From: Enterococcus songbeiensis
Lineage (GTDB): Bacteria; Bacillota; Bacilli; Lactobacillales; Enterococcaceae
NCBI RefSeq assembly: GCF_005405265.1
Contig: NZ_BJDS01000008.1
Span: 94,269-158,268 of the forward strand
Length of the DNA: 64,000 nt
Direction: 5' to 3'
The notes beneath the pieces are model-generated. The model saw nothing but the letters and a program-made list of their open reading frames with translations. It was not told the origin of the DNA and searched no databases. The number at the start of each line of letters is the position of its first letter. Positions within the stretch are counted from its first letter, which is position 1. The translations under genes and the position numbers were made by a program. This document shows, one piece after another, positions 8,916-17,650 of the stretch.

Positions 8916-9869
8916 ATAAAAATTGGATTAAGAACTATAAAAACAGCGGCAGCCGCTGCACTTGCAATGATTGTTGCTAACAGCCTTCACCTGCTTTACG
9001 CACCGGCAGCGGGGATTATCGCTGTTTTAAGTGTGGGTAATAGCAAACGGACATCCTTGATGACAGGACTCAATCGTCTCTTGTCTTTGCTGTTGGCAAC
9101 AGCCATCGCCTTTATTTGTTTTCATGTGATTGGTTTCAATCCAGTTGCTTTTGGCATTTATTTGCTGCTGTTTATCAGTCTGTCAGTAAAATTTGGACTG
9201 GAAGACGGAATCGTCGTCAATTCTGTTTTGGTGACGCATTATCTCATCGAAGTCTCCTTTGCGCCACAGCTTTTATTGAATGAATTTTTGCTGATGACAA
9301 TTGGTGTGGGCTTTGCCTTGCTGTTTAATTTAGCAATGCCGGACCTTCAAAAAAAATTAAAAGAAGATCAACTGGTCATCGAAGAACTGTTCCGCAAGCT
9401 TTTACGACAAATGGCTCTCCAATTAAATCAACAGGGAGAAACGAATTTGATTGAAAAGTGCCAAGGGCTGTTGGGCTTCATTTATGAGGCGCAAAAACGA
9501 GCAAAAATTGATCAGGAGAATCAATGGATCGATCCAGATGCGTATTTCAAAGAGTATTTTGCAATGCGGCGTACACAGCTGCGGGTATTAGGGGATATGA
9601 TTGATTTATTGGATAAGATTTTTGTGGAGGAAGAATTTGTGGAAGATATCCGCCATTTATTGGAGCTGACAGCAAATGAATTTGCCGAAGCCAATGACGG
9701 TAAACAAATTTTGGCGGAAATCATGCAGGTCTATGAAAATTATCGAAAAAAACCATTGCCTCAAAGCAGAGAAGAATTTGAAAATCGGGCGATGCTGTTT
9801 CAATTTTTGCAATCCTTCACTAGTTTCATCGAAATAAAAGCCGAATTTGCTAAACAAGATGAAGGTTAA
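8916..9869 (+). CDS. Aromatic acid exporter family protein, apparent ATA start
   Basis: A 317-residue ArAE_1 protein with a C-terminal soluble helical domain. The first usual start codon in frame is ATG 8967, but it has no ribosome site and would remove the family's conserved N-terminus. AGGAGGG at 8903-8909 lies 6 nt before ATA 8916, from which the frame reads (M)KIGLRTIKTAAAAALAM, matching the family opening and the paralogue at 8803. A TAG at 8874 closes the frame upstream, and no ATG, GTG, TTG or CTG lies between. Four or five membrane segments cover residues 12-145 and a helical domain covers 150-317. The function is inferred only as weak-acid export. The ATA could instead be a sequencing error or a damaged start. 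Confidence 0.8.
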   Translation: MKIGLRTIKTAAAAALAMIVANSLHLLYAPAAGIIAVLSVGNSKRTSLMTGLNRLLSLLLATAIAFICFHVIGFNPVAFGIYLLLFISLSVKFGLEDGIVVNSVLVTHYLIEVSFAPQLLLNEFLLMTIGVGFALLFNLAMPDLQKKLKEDQLVIEELFRKLLRQMALQLNQQGETNLIEKCQGLLGFIYEAQKRAKIDQENQWIDPDAYFKEYFAMRRTQLRVLGDMIDLLDKIFVEEEFVEDIRHLLELTANEFAEANDGKQILAEIMQVYENYRKKPLPQSREEFENRAMLFQFLQSFTSFIEIKAEFAKQDEG

Positions 9870-9882
9870 ATTTCATTGAACA

Positions 9883-9959
9883 AAATCCGAACGCTATGTA
9901 AAAAAGGTCTCCTCGCAGAGTTTTGAGGAGTACTCTTTTTGTAGTGTTCGGATTTTTTT
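9883..9959. terminator. Long-armed terminator between convergent genes
   Basis: AAAATCCGAACGCTA pairs with TAGTGTTCGGATTTTTT across a 45-nt internal section that contains its own CTCCTC/GAGGAG hairpin. It lies between the plus gene ending at 9869 and the minus gene ending at 9978. Confidence 0.8.
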
Positions 9960-9977
9960 ATTTAGATGGAAAAGGTG

Positions 9978-10931
9978 CTATTTGCTCCGCCATATTGTTT
10001 GCATCTGATCTAGAACTTGGATCACGTCTTGTGTCAAATGCAACGAATGGTTCGGTTGTCCTTCAATGGTTTGGATCATTGTATCGACTTCATAATTTAA
10101 TGCGTTTTGTGAATTGCCGGATTCAATAAATTCTTTTGTACCATCTACATAAAAAATTTCTGCTTGGTCAGCACGAGGATAATCAGCAACCGTAATATAG
10201 CCGTTCTCAAAGGCTGCAACGCCGATTTTAGGCATTTTTGCTTGAAAGGTCAGTGTGACAGCCGCCATTTCATTGTGTTTGTTTCGTAAAATGGTGACAG
10301 ATTGTTCGTCAACGCCGGTTTTAAATGGCAGCATATCACTCGCAACTACGGTTGGAGGTGCGGTCATAAATTGGCGGACAAAGGAGACAGCATAGGTCCC
10401 AATATCTAGCAATGCGCCACCCGCCAATTGGGGATTGAAAAAGCGATTTGTCGGATCTGGTTCTTTGTAACTGCCAAAAGGAGCTTGGATCATTTTTAAT
10501 TTTCCAAGTTTTCCGGTTTGGATAATACGATTCAGTTCTTTGAAAAGAGGCATATTAAAAATTGTCATTGCTTCTTGTAAAATTACCTGATTATCTTTTG
10601 CAGTTTGAACCGCTTCATCCAATTCTGCTTGATTTAACGTGATCGCCTTTTCGCAGAGAACATGCTTGCCGGCTTTCAGCGCTTGCAGGATATGGGCATG
10701 GTGAAATTGATTTGGTACAGCAACATAAACACAGTCGATTGCCGGATCAGCCAGCATGGCTTCATACGAATCATAGGCCTGCTGAATAGTGTATTCTTTC
10801 GCAAACTCTTTTGCTTTTGACAAAGAACGAGAAGCAACACCATATAAAACACTTTGTTCCTGTGAAAAACCTGATGCAAATTGATGGGCGATTTCACCTA
10901 GTCCGATGATTCCCCAGTTGTATTTCTTCAT
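9978..10931 (-). CDS. Gfo/Idh/MocA-family NAD(P)-dependent oxidoreductase
   Basis: A 317-residue dehydrogenase. The Rossmann motif GIIGLGEIAHQFA begins at residue 7, and the substrate-domain signature CEKAITLN (the EKP-like motif with alanine in place of proline) follows near residue 92. The family acts on sugars, inositols or trans-dihydrodiols; the substrate here cannot be told. The start ATG at 10931 has AAGGAGAG 7 nt upstream, and an extended -10 TGC TATACT lies 17-25 nt before that on the minus strand. It stands alone between a shared terminator and a divergent operon. Confidence 0.88.
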   Translation of the reverse strand: MKKYNWGIIGLGEIAHQFASGFSQEQSVLYGVASRSLSKAKEFAKEYTIQQAYDSYEAMLADPAIDCVYVAVPNQFHHAHILQALKAGKHVLCEKAITLNQAELDEAVQTAKDNQVILQEAMTIFNMPLFKELNRIIQTGKLGKLKMIQAPFGSYKEPDPTNRFFNPQLAGGALLDIGTYAVSFVRQFMTAPPTVVASDMLPFKTGVDEQSVTILRNKHNEMAAVTLTFQAKMPKIGVAAFENGYITVADYPRADQAEIFYVDGTKEFIESGNSQNALNYEVDTMIQTIEGQPNHSLHLTQDVIQVLDQMQTIWRSK

Positions 10932-11076
10932 TTCGTTTCTCTCCTTTTTTAAGATAAGTATAGCAGAAGTCGTGACAGACATAGATGGATTTATTTAAAA
11001 AAAGAGAAATATCCGAGTTTTTCAGGTGATTTTCTTCGGTAAATTCAGTAGAATTGACTTTGAGGAGGCGTTTTTT

Positions 11077-11595
11077 ATGCATGAAGTTTATATCCAAATA
11101 TTAATGAATACTATCCATGAACAATATGCGACGGAAAGAAATTTCTTTGAGGGCATTCTAGGGAGCGAAGAAGAGCAATGGGTAGCGTGGAAGGCGGGAA
11201 AAGCCAGCCTTAGCGCAGAACAAAATCAGAAAATAAAGAATCTTTTCAGTGATTACGAATGGATGCTGCTACAAAAGATTTTACGGCAAACCATTATTTT
11301 TCCTGAAAAAAGAAACAGCGCCATTAGTGAATACAAAAAAATGAAAACAAAAATTGCTCAAAAGTGGTTGCAGTCAGAGTTGGCTTCTGCGGAGATGATT
11401 CCCCATAGTGAAGAAAACAAAAACCAGCACTATCTTGATTTAAAGGTGACCCTCACGTATGATGAGTGGGGTTTTGATGACATATTGAATTTCCGTCTGC
11501 CTGCAGTTATTCAACAGCAGATTGAAAACGAGAAAGTCGCATTATTGGACTGGGTCAATCAAAATCTTGAAGACACCTACATGAGTGAGGAGTAA
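11077..11595 (+). CDS. Hypothetical protein, first gene of a cell-wall enzyme cluster
   Basis: A 172-residue soluble, Glu/Gln/Lys-rich, mostly helical protein that I do not recognise. It has no signal peptide or membrane segment. Two aromatic-rich blocks, YEWMLLQKILRQTIIFPE near residue 63 and LTYDEWGFDDILNFRLP near residue 128, are the most distinctive parts. GAGGAGG 8 nt before ATG 11077 supports the start. It overlaps the following VanY-like gene by 11 nt, so the two are probably cotranscribed and translationally coupled, but that does not define its role. Confidence 0.72.
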   Translation: MHEVYIQILMNTIHEQYATERNFFEGILGSEEEQWVAWKAGKASLSAEQNQKIKNLFSDYEWMLLQKILRQTIIFPEKRNSAISEYKKMKTKIAQKWLQSELASAEMIPHSEENKNQHYLDLKVTLTYDEWGFDDILNFRLPAVIQQQIENEKVALLDWVNQNLEDTYMSEE

Positions 11596-12394
11596 CAGAA
11601 ACAAAAGTGAGAGGATTTTTATTATTAAAAAAGTAGGAATAACTATACTATTCATTGCGGGAATCGTGGGAGCGACCGCTCTTTTCATGAGTCATGATGC
11701 CCCAGCGCCGAAAGCAAAGGTATCGCAAACGACTTCAGAAACAACTCCCGCAAAACAGACAACAGAAAGTTCAGCGGAGGCCTTGCCAGACGTTTCACCT
11801 ACAGATTGGCAATTGGTTTTAGTCAGTCCAGAGCATAAAATCAGCAAAGAAGTTTCTGCCAATCAATTAGTAACTGTCGATGGCGGACAACAGATTGATC
11901 GGCGCATCCAGCAACCCTATGAAGAACTGGTAGCGGCGGCAAAAAAAGCCGGTATTCAGTTAAAACTGATTTCAGCTTTTCGCTCTGTCAGTGATCAGAC
12001 TTCGGTTTTCAATACCCGAGTAGCACAATTGATGAGTCGAGAAAATTTATCTGAAGAGGCAGCGAAAAAAAGAGCAATGCAGACAATGACGGAGCCGGGA
12101 TACAGTGAGCATCACACTGGTTTGGCCATCGATGTAGTAGATCAAGAGTGGTTGGCAAGTAATCCCAGCATGATTTTGGACGAAAGTTACAGTGAACACA
12201 CCGGTGCGAAATGGTTACAGGAAAATGCAAGGAGATTTGGATTTATCGTGCGTTATCCTGATGGTAAGGAAGCAATCACCAAAATTACTTATGAACCATG
12301 GCATTTACGATATGTGGGAGAAGAAAGTGCGGAATATATTGAGGCACACCATATAACTTTCGAAGAATTTATTCGAGAATTAACGGAAAAGTAG
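11585..12394 (+). CDS. D-alanyl-D-alanine carboxypeptidase, VanY/M15B family
   Basis: A membrane-anchored zinc peptidase that trims the terminal D-Ala from peptidoglycan stem peptides. The zinc motif SEHHTGLAID gives H176 and D183; the catalytic glutamate and third ligand are E237 and H240 in EPWHLRYVG (numbering from GTG 11585). One hydrophobic anchor covers about residues 16-33, followed by a Ser/Thr/Ala/Pro linker. The GTG at 11585 lacks a clear ribosome site. AGAGGA at 11610-11615 precedes ATT codons at 11621 and 11624, after which the frame reads KKVGITILFIAG, a natural signal-anchor start, so initiation at ATT is a real alternative. It is not linked to van resistance genes. Confidence 0.88.
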   Translation: MRSNRNKSERIFIIKKVGITILFIAGIVGATALFMSHDAPAPKAKVSQTTSETTPAKQTTESSAEALPDVSPTDWQLVLVSPEHKISKEVSANQLVTVDGGQQIDRRIQQPYEELVAAAKKAGIQLKLISAFRSVSDQTSVFNTRVAQLMSRENLSEEAAKKRAMQTMTEPGYSEHHTGLAIDVVDQEWLASNPSMILDESYSEHTGAKWLQENARRFGFIVRYPDGKEAITKITYEPWHLRYVGEESAEYIEAHHITFEEFIRELTEK

Positions 12395-12401
12395 GGGGAA
12401 A

Positions 12402-13025
12402 ATGGCAGTAAGAAAATACAAATCAAGAAAGAAACAGAAAGTACGCTTACCTGCTATTTTAGCGGGTTTTCTGCTCATTGGACTGGCATTTGTTTTTTCA
12501 GTGAAGAGCTTAAGCAGTCCGTTGCAACCATTGCAGCAGTTGATAGATCAGCCGGAAGAAATGGACCGCCAAACTTTTATCGACACACTGGCCCCACATG
12601 CGCAAGAACTGCAAAAAGGGTATGGCATTTTACCGAGTATTATTTTAGGACAGGCGGGCTTGGAATCGAATTTTGGTGAAAGCACTTTGGCAAGCAAGTA
12701 CAAAAATTTATTTGGTATCAAGGCATTTGGAGATCAAAAAAAGGTCAAATTGGAAACGAAAGAATTTGTTAATGAGCAGTGGATTACCATTAAAGGGGAA
12801 TTCAAGGTCTATTCTTCTTGGGAGGAATCCATGGATGATCATACGATGCTTTTTGTTAATGGCGTGGATTGGGATCCTAAAAAATATGAGCCGGTTTTAG
12901 CGGCGAAAGATTACAAAGAAGCGGCGCAAGCCTTGCAGGAAGCAGGATATGCGACAGATCCAACATATGCTGATAAAATCATAAGTGTCATTGAAGAATA
13001 TCAGTTGAACACGTACGACCAGTAG
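12402..13025 (+). CDS. Membrane-anchored glucosaminidase (GH73/LytG type)
   Basis: A 207-residue peptidoglycan hydrolase that would cleave the N-acetylglucosaminyl bond of glycan strands. The basic N-terminus and the hydrophobic segment at about residues 17-37 anchor it outside the membrane. The catalytic domain covers residues 50-200 with the likely acid E88 in ILGQAGLESNFGES and the family block SKYKNLFGIKA. There are no LysM or other wall-binding repeats, so it is the minimal form. AGGGGG lies 5 nt before the ATG, and it starts 7 nt after the VanY-like gene, giving a two-enzyme wall-remodelling pair. Confidence 0.88.
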   Translation: MAVRKYKSRKKQKVRLPAILAGFLLIGLAFVFSVKSLSSPLQPLQQLIDQPEEMDRQTFIDTLAPHAQELQKGYGILPSIILGQAGLESNFGESTLASKYKNLFGIKAFGDQKKVKLETKEFVNEQWITIKGEFKVYSSWEESMDDHTMLFVNGVDWDPKKYEPVLAAKDYKEAAQALQEAGYATDPTYADKIISVIEEYQLNTYDQ

Positions 13026-13043
13026 GAGAAAGGGAGTGGCACT

Positions 13044-13727
13044 ATGACTGAGCAATTTGTTCCAAATATTACCACCGAACTGCGCAAGGACATCGTCAGA
13101 GTTCCTGATGTGATTCGCAAAGCCAGCGGAATTCATTTTTTTGGCAAGAAAATTCGTTCGATTATTTTTACAACAGATATTGCGATTATCCGCAATACGA
13201 ATGCCGATGCTGTAATTGCGGTGTATCCCTTCACTCCTCATCCGGCAATCACGAAGAGCATTATCGAAGCGGCTGATATACCGGTTTTTTCTGGTGTTGG
13301 TGGTGGACTAACTCAGGGGCAGCGTTCTCAATATATGAGTATGTTTGCTGAAGCCCAAGGATCGATTGGTGTCGTTTTGAATGCACCTACACCAGTGGAA
13401 ACAGTAGAACAAGTTTGTCAAATTGTAGATATTCCGGTGATTAGTACAGTCACGTCAAAATATACGCCCATTGATGAAAAAATTGCGGTAGGAATTAAGG
13501 TCATCAATATTAGTGCTGGAAAAGAAACTGCCGAAACAGTCCGACATTTTCGGAAACATTATCCAGAATTACCAATCATTGCCACTGGTGGTCCTACGGC
13601 AGAAAGTATTTTAGAGACGATTCAAGCGGGGGCTAATGCAATCACTTATACACCACCGTCAAATGGCGAACTATTCAGCCGAAAAATGGAACATTATCGA
13701 GATTTGGAAAAAAACGACAACGAATAA
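13044..13727 (+). CDS. TIM-barrel protein of unknown function, KDPG-aldolase-like
   Basis: A 227-residue protein with alternating beta strands and helices and a C-terminal phosphate-binding pattern (PIIATGGPTAESILETIQAGANAI), as in small class I aldolases and related phosphosugar barrels. Firmicute homologues are usually annotated only as hydrolase or barrel-domain protein, and no catalytic lysine can be assigned by eye. GGGAG lies 8 nt before the ATG. It is 18 nt downstream of the glucosaminidase gene and probably in the same transcript, though a role in wall metabolism is only inferred from position. Confidence 0.6.
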   Translation: MTEQFVPNITTELRKDIVRVPDVIRKASGIHFFGKKIRSIIFTTDIAIIRNTNADAVIAVYPFTPHPAITKSIIEAADIPVFSGVGGGLTQGQRSQYMSMFAEAQGSIGVVLNAPTPVETVEQVCQIVDIPVISTVTSKYTPIDEKIAVGIKVINISAGKETAETVRHFRKHYPELPIIATGGPTAESILETIQAGANAITYTPPSNGELFSRKMEHYRDLEKNDNE

Positions 13728-13794
13728 GAGAAAACTTTTTTAAAGATTAGGATTTTTTTATCTAGAAAAGGTTTTCATCCCTTGCGTTTTTAAT

Positions 13795-13822
13795 TGTAGA
13801 CAGGCATACTTTAGCCTATATT
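13795..13822 (+). promoter_or_regulatory. Candidate xpt promoter
   Basis: TTGTAG (13795-13800), a 16-nt spacer and TATATT (13817-13822) lie just upstream of the riboswitch aptamer. The match is modest. No CGAACGATT PurBox is present here, unlike purE, purC and guaC. Confidence 0.4.
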
Positions 13823-13836
13823 TAGATAAAAATTTA

Positions 13837-13900
13837 ACTTATATATCGTCGTAATTGGTCGACAGTCTCTACCCGATACCGGAAATATCGGACTATAAGT
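13837..13900 (+). ncRNA. Purine (guanine-class) riboswitch aptamer
   Basis: P1 is ACTTATA (13837-13843) with TATAAGT (13894-13900). The junction contains the conserved TCTACCCGATACC and CGGACTATAAG blocks. The discriminating base in GACTAT is C, which marks the guanine/hypoxanthine class rather than adenine. It would sense guanine-type bases and control xpt-pbuX. Confidence 0.93.
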
Positions 13901-13952
13901 AAAAAAAGTGCATTTAGCACCTTTTTTGCTTACCCGCAAAAAAGGTGTTTTT
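13896..13952 (+). terminator. Riboswitch expression platform: antiterminator and terminator
   Basis: The terminator is CACCTTTTTTGC (13918-13929) with GCAAAAAAGGTG (13936-13947) and a T run. The competing antiterminator pairs TAAGTAAAAAA and AGTGC (13896-13911) with GCAC and TTTTTTGCTTA (13917-13932). It uses the 3' arm of aptamer helix P1, so guanine binding favours termination. Confidence 0.88.
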
Positions 13953-13962
13953 CTGTATTTAA

Positions 13963-14562
<600 letters not shown>

Positions 14563-15873
14563 TTGAAACAAACACAAACAAAAGCAGCAGTATTGGGATT
14601 ACAGCATTTATTGGCGATGTATGCCGGAGCAGTTGCCGTACCATTGTTGATCGGCACAGGATTGGGATTTAATGAATCACAAATGACCTATCTGATTTCC
14701 ATTGATATTTTTATGTGCGGTATAGCTACTTTGTTGCAATTGACGGTGACGAAGTTTTTCGGTATTGGTTTGCCCGTCGTGTTGGGCTGTGCGATTCAAG
14801 CTGTTGCACCATTGATTTTGATTGGTACCAAAGCAGGTGTTGGAGCGATTTACGGCTCGATCATCGCTTCAGGAATTTTTGTTGTTTTGATTGCTGGATT
14901 TTTTTCAAAAATAAAGAAGCTCTTCCCACCATTAGTTACAGGAACCGTGATTACCGTTATTGGATTGACATTGATTCCGGTTGCCATCACTAAAATGGGG
15001 GGCGGGGATGCAACTGCAGAAACGTTTGGTTCTCGCAATAATTTGTTATTGGCTTTTGTGACGATCGTATTGATTATTGGTATCCAGATTTTTGCCAAAG
15101 GGTTTCTTCGTTCGATTTCTGTCTTGATTGGTCTGGTTGGTGGAACATTGCTTGCGTACATAATGGGTCTGGTTGACTTTTCAGCCATCGGACATGCACC
15201 GATTTTTCATATTCCGCAACCTTTCTATTTTGGTAAACCGACATTTGATATCTGGTCGATTTTACTAATGATTATTATTTCAATCGTGAGCATGGTGGAG
15301 TCGACAGGTGTTTACTTTGCGCTTGGAGATATCACTGGCAAAAGCATCAAAGAGGATGATTTAAAACGGGGATACCGCGCTGAAGGGTTGGCAGTGATTC
15401 TAGGTGGAATTTTTAATACATTTCCTTATACCGGTTTTTCACAAAATGTCGGTTTGGTTCAACTTTCGGGAATCAAAACGAAAAAGCCAATTTATTTCTC
15501 GGCGTTTTTCTTGATTGTTTTAGGACTGTTTCCAAAAATCGGTGCTCTTGCTCAAATTATCCCTGAAGCAGTTTTAGGCGGCGGCATGCTGGTGATGTTT
15601 GGTATGGTAGCCGTTCAGGGAATGCGTATGCTGTCGAAGGTTGATTTTGCCAATGATAAAAATTTACTGATTATTGCAGTGTCCTTAGGTTTTGGTTTGG
15701 GTTTCAACATGATGCCGCAATTATTCAGTGAGCTGCCAGAAACGGTTCAAATGTTTACTGGTAACGGCATTGTCATGAGTAGTTTGACAGCAATTCTTCT
15801 GAACTTGCTTTTCAATGGTCTAAAAACAGAGGAACCTGTTGAAGAATCATTGAAAGAAATCGAAGGTGTATAA
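14563..15873 (+). CDS. pbuX: Xanthine permease, NCS2 family
   Basis: A 436-residue membrane carrier for xanthine uptake with proton symport, with about 14 hydrophobic segments. The opening LGLQHLLAMYAGAVAVPL and the block SMVESTGVYFALGDITGK are NCS2 signatures. The TTG start touches the xpt stop codon and has AAGGAGG at 14548-14554. It is cotranscribed with xpt behind the guanine riboswitch and followed by its own terminator. Confidence 0.94.
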   Translation: MKQTQTKAAVLGLQHLLAMYAGAVAVPLLIGTGLGFNESQMTYLISIDIFMCGIATLLQLTVTKFFGIGLPVVLGCAIQAVAPLILIGTKAGVGAIYGSIIASGIFVVLIAGFFSKIKKLFPPLVTGTVITVIGLTLIPVAITKMGGGDATAETFGSRNNLLLAFVTIVLIIGIQIFAKGFLRSISVLIGLVGGTLLAYIMGLVDFSAIGHAPIFHIPQPFYFGKPTFDIWSILLMIIISIVSMVESTGVYFALGDITGKSIKEDDLKRGYRAEGLAVILGGIFNTFPYTGFSQNVGLVQLSGIKTKKPIYFSAFFLIVLGLFPKIGALAQIIPEAVLGGGMLVMFGMVAVQGMRMLSKVDFANDKNLLIIAVSLGFGLGFNMMPQLFSELPETVQMFTGNGIVMSSLTAILLNLLFNGLKTEEPVEESLKEIEGV

Positions 15874-15883
15874 GTTTTTAATG

Positions 15884-15914
15884 CAGAACGGAAAAGTTTT
15901 CGTTCTGTTTTTTT
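15884..15914 (+). terminator. Rho-independent terminator after pbuX
   Basis: CAGAACG and CGTTCTG pair around a further AAAA/TTTT inner match, followed by eight T residues. Confidence 0.88.
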
Positions 15915-15926
15915 ATTTTATTAATA

Positions 15927-16000
15927 ATCCGAACGATTATCAATATTATTTAGATATTATTCGATTTTATTTTGACAGACAGTAGATACCCCGATACAAT
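15927..16000 (+). promoter_or_regulatory. purE promoter with PurBox
   Basis: TTGACA (15972-15977), a 17-nt spacer and TACAAT (15995-16000) form a strong promoter. CCGAACGATT (15929-15938) matches the Gram-positive PurBox core, and a weaker inverted match, ATTATTCGATTTT (15956-15968), follows. The 9-mer CGAACGATT ends 34 nt before the -35, as at purC and guaC. This would place the box near -75, as for the activating PurR of Lactococcus. Confidence 0.8.
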
Positions 16001-16033
16001 AAATGAGAAGTCTAAAGAAGGAGAAGGGACAAT

Positions 16034-16522
16034 ATGCAATCTTTAGTATCTGTTATTATGGGAAGTACCTCCGATTGGGAAACAATGCAACATGCCTGTG
16101 AACAACTGGAACTTTTAGAGATTCCATTTGAAAAAAAAGTTGTTTCCGCCCATCGCACACCAGATGAAATGTTTCGTTTTTCAGAAGAAGCCCGCCAACG
16201 AGGCATCAAAGTAATTATTGCTGGTGCAGGAGGGGCAGCTCATCTACCGGGGATGGTCGCAGCAAAAACAACGCTGCCTGTAATTGGCGTTCCAGTCCAA
16301 TCACGAACATTAAATGGTTTGGATTCTTTATTATCCATTGTTCAAATGCCTGCCGGTGTTCCCGTTGCAACCACTGCCATCGGAAAAGCTGGTGCAATCA
16401 ACGCTGGACTACTTGCGGCGCAAATGCTTTCCATGTATGATTTAGAAGTAGCTGAAAAGCTGGCAACATTGCGCAAAGAAATGCGTGAATCTGTAATGGA
16501 AAGTAGTGATCAACTTGGTTAA
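16034..16522 (+). CDS. purE: N5-carboxyaminoimidazole ribonucleotide mutase
   Basis: A 162-residue class I PurE that shifts the carboxyl group of N5-CAIR to give CAIR in de novo purine synthesis. The conserved [19 protein letters not shown] and [11 protein letters not shown] blocks, which shape the nucleotide and CO2 site, are all present. Length is normal. It begins an operon purE-purK-purB and overlaps purK by 17 nt. Partner PurK supplies its substrate. Confidence 0.97.
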   Translation: MQSLVSVIMGSTSDWETMQHACEQLELLEIPFEKKVVSAHRTPDEMFRFSEEARQRGIKVIIAGAGGAAHLPGMVAAKTTLPVIGVPVQSRTLNGLDSLLSIVQMPAGVPVATTAIGKAGAINAGLLAAQMLSMYDLEVAEKLATLRKEMRESVMESSDQLG

Positions 16523-17636
16523 GCCGCTTATGCCTGGTGCCACGATTGGAATCGTTGGCGGAGGACAATTAGGGCGCATGATGACCCTAAGCGCAAAAAA
16601 AATGGGATTTCGGGTGGGGGTTTTAGATCCCACAGAAGATTGTCCAACAGCACAAGTCGCTGATTGGCATATCGTTGCTTCCTATGAGGATGTATTTGCG
16701 TTGGAGGAATTAGCAAGACGCTGTGATGTCATCACCTATGAATTTGAAAATGTCAGTGTGGATGCGTTAAATGCCATTTTGCCATTAGCCTATGTCCCCC
16801 AAGGAACGGATCTTTTAGCAATCACTCAAGACCGATTATTGGAAAAATCTTTTTTGGAGTCAAATAATATTGTTATTGCCCCTTATGCAACGATTATTAG
16901 TCCCACAGATATCCAAGATGCAATCGACAGTATTGGCTATCCCTGTGTGCTAAAAACAACTCGGGGAGGATATGATGGCAAAGGGCAATACGTTCTTTAT
17001 AGTACAGCCGATTTGGCCCCATCAATGAATTTATTAAGAGAAGGAACCTGTGAATTAGAAGCGTGGATTCCATTTGAAAAAGAACTGTCGGTTATGATTG
17101 CAGGTAATGGCAATGGACAATTCACCACATTTCCGGTAGTAGAAAATATCCATCGAAACAATATTCTACATGAAACCATTGCTCCGGCGCGTATTCAGCC
17201 GGAAGTTGCAGAAGAAGCCCAACGAATCGCCAAAGTTGTAGCGCAAGCATTGGATCTTCGTGGTGTATTGGCAATTGAAATGTTTTTGACGAAGTCTGGC
17301 GGCTTGTATGTAAATGAACTTGCTCCTCGTCCTCATAATTCGGGACATTATTCTATTGAGGCGTGCAACCTCAGCCAATTTGACGCCCATATCCGTGGAA
17401 TTTGCGGTTGGCCATTGGGAGAAGCACGTTTGTTGACGGATGCGGTGATGATCAATGTGTTAGGAGAAGAATTAACGGATACCTATGATTTGATTGCAAT
17501 GAAACCAGATTGGCAATTTCATTATTACGGAAAAAATGAAGCAAAGACTGGTCGAAAAATGGGACATATAACGATTCCCACGACAGATATTTATCAAACG
17601 CTAGAAGAAATTTATCAAACCAATATTTGGGACTAA
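16506..17636 (+). CDS. purK: N5-carboxyaminoimidazole ribonucleotide synthase
   Basis: A 376-residue ATP-grasp ligase that makes N5-CAIR from AIR, bicarbonate and ATP, the substrate of PurE. It shows the N-terminal GGGQLGRMM loop, the central ATP-grasp block [13 protein letters not shown] and the metal-binding [13 protein letters not shown]. The start is uncertain: GTG 16506, TTG 16515 and ATG 16530 are all in frame and none has an ideal ribosome site, because translation is coupled to purE by overlap. The family usually begins a few residues before [12 protein letters not shown]. Confidence 0.94.
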   Translation: MINLVKPLMPGATIGIVGGGQLGRMMTLSAKKMGFRVGVLDPTEDCPTAQVADWHIVASYEDVFALEELARRCDVITYEFENVSVDALNAILPLAYVPQGTDLLAITQDRLLEKSFLESNNIVIAPYATIISPTDIQDAIDSIGYPCVLKTTRGGYDGKGQYVLYSTADLAPSMNLLREGTCELEAWIPFEKELSVMIAGNGNGQFTTFPVVENIHRNNILHETIAPARIQPEVAEEAQRIAKVVAQALDLRGVLAIEMFLTKSGGLYVNELAPRPHNSGHYSIEACNLSQFDAHIRGICGWPLGEARLLTDAVMINVLGEELTDTYDLIAMKPDWQFHYYGKNEAKTGRKMGHITIPTTDIYQTLEEIYQTNIWD

Positions 17637-17650
17637 AAAGGAGCAGGTTG

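Noticed and set aside
13735..13790. Possible terminator after the barrel-protein gene (GAAAACTTTT with AAAAGGTTTTC)
   Set aside because: The arms need a bulge and no T run follows directly; too weak to list.
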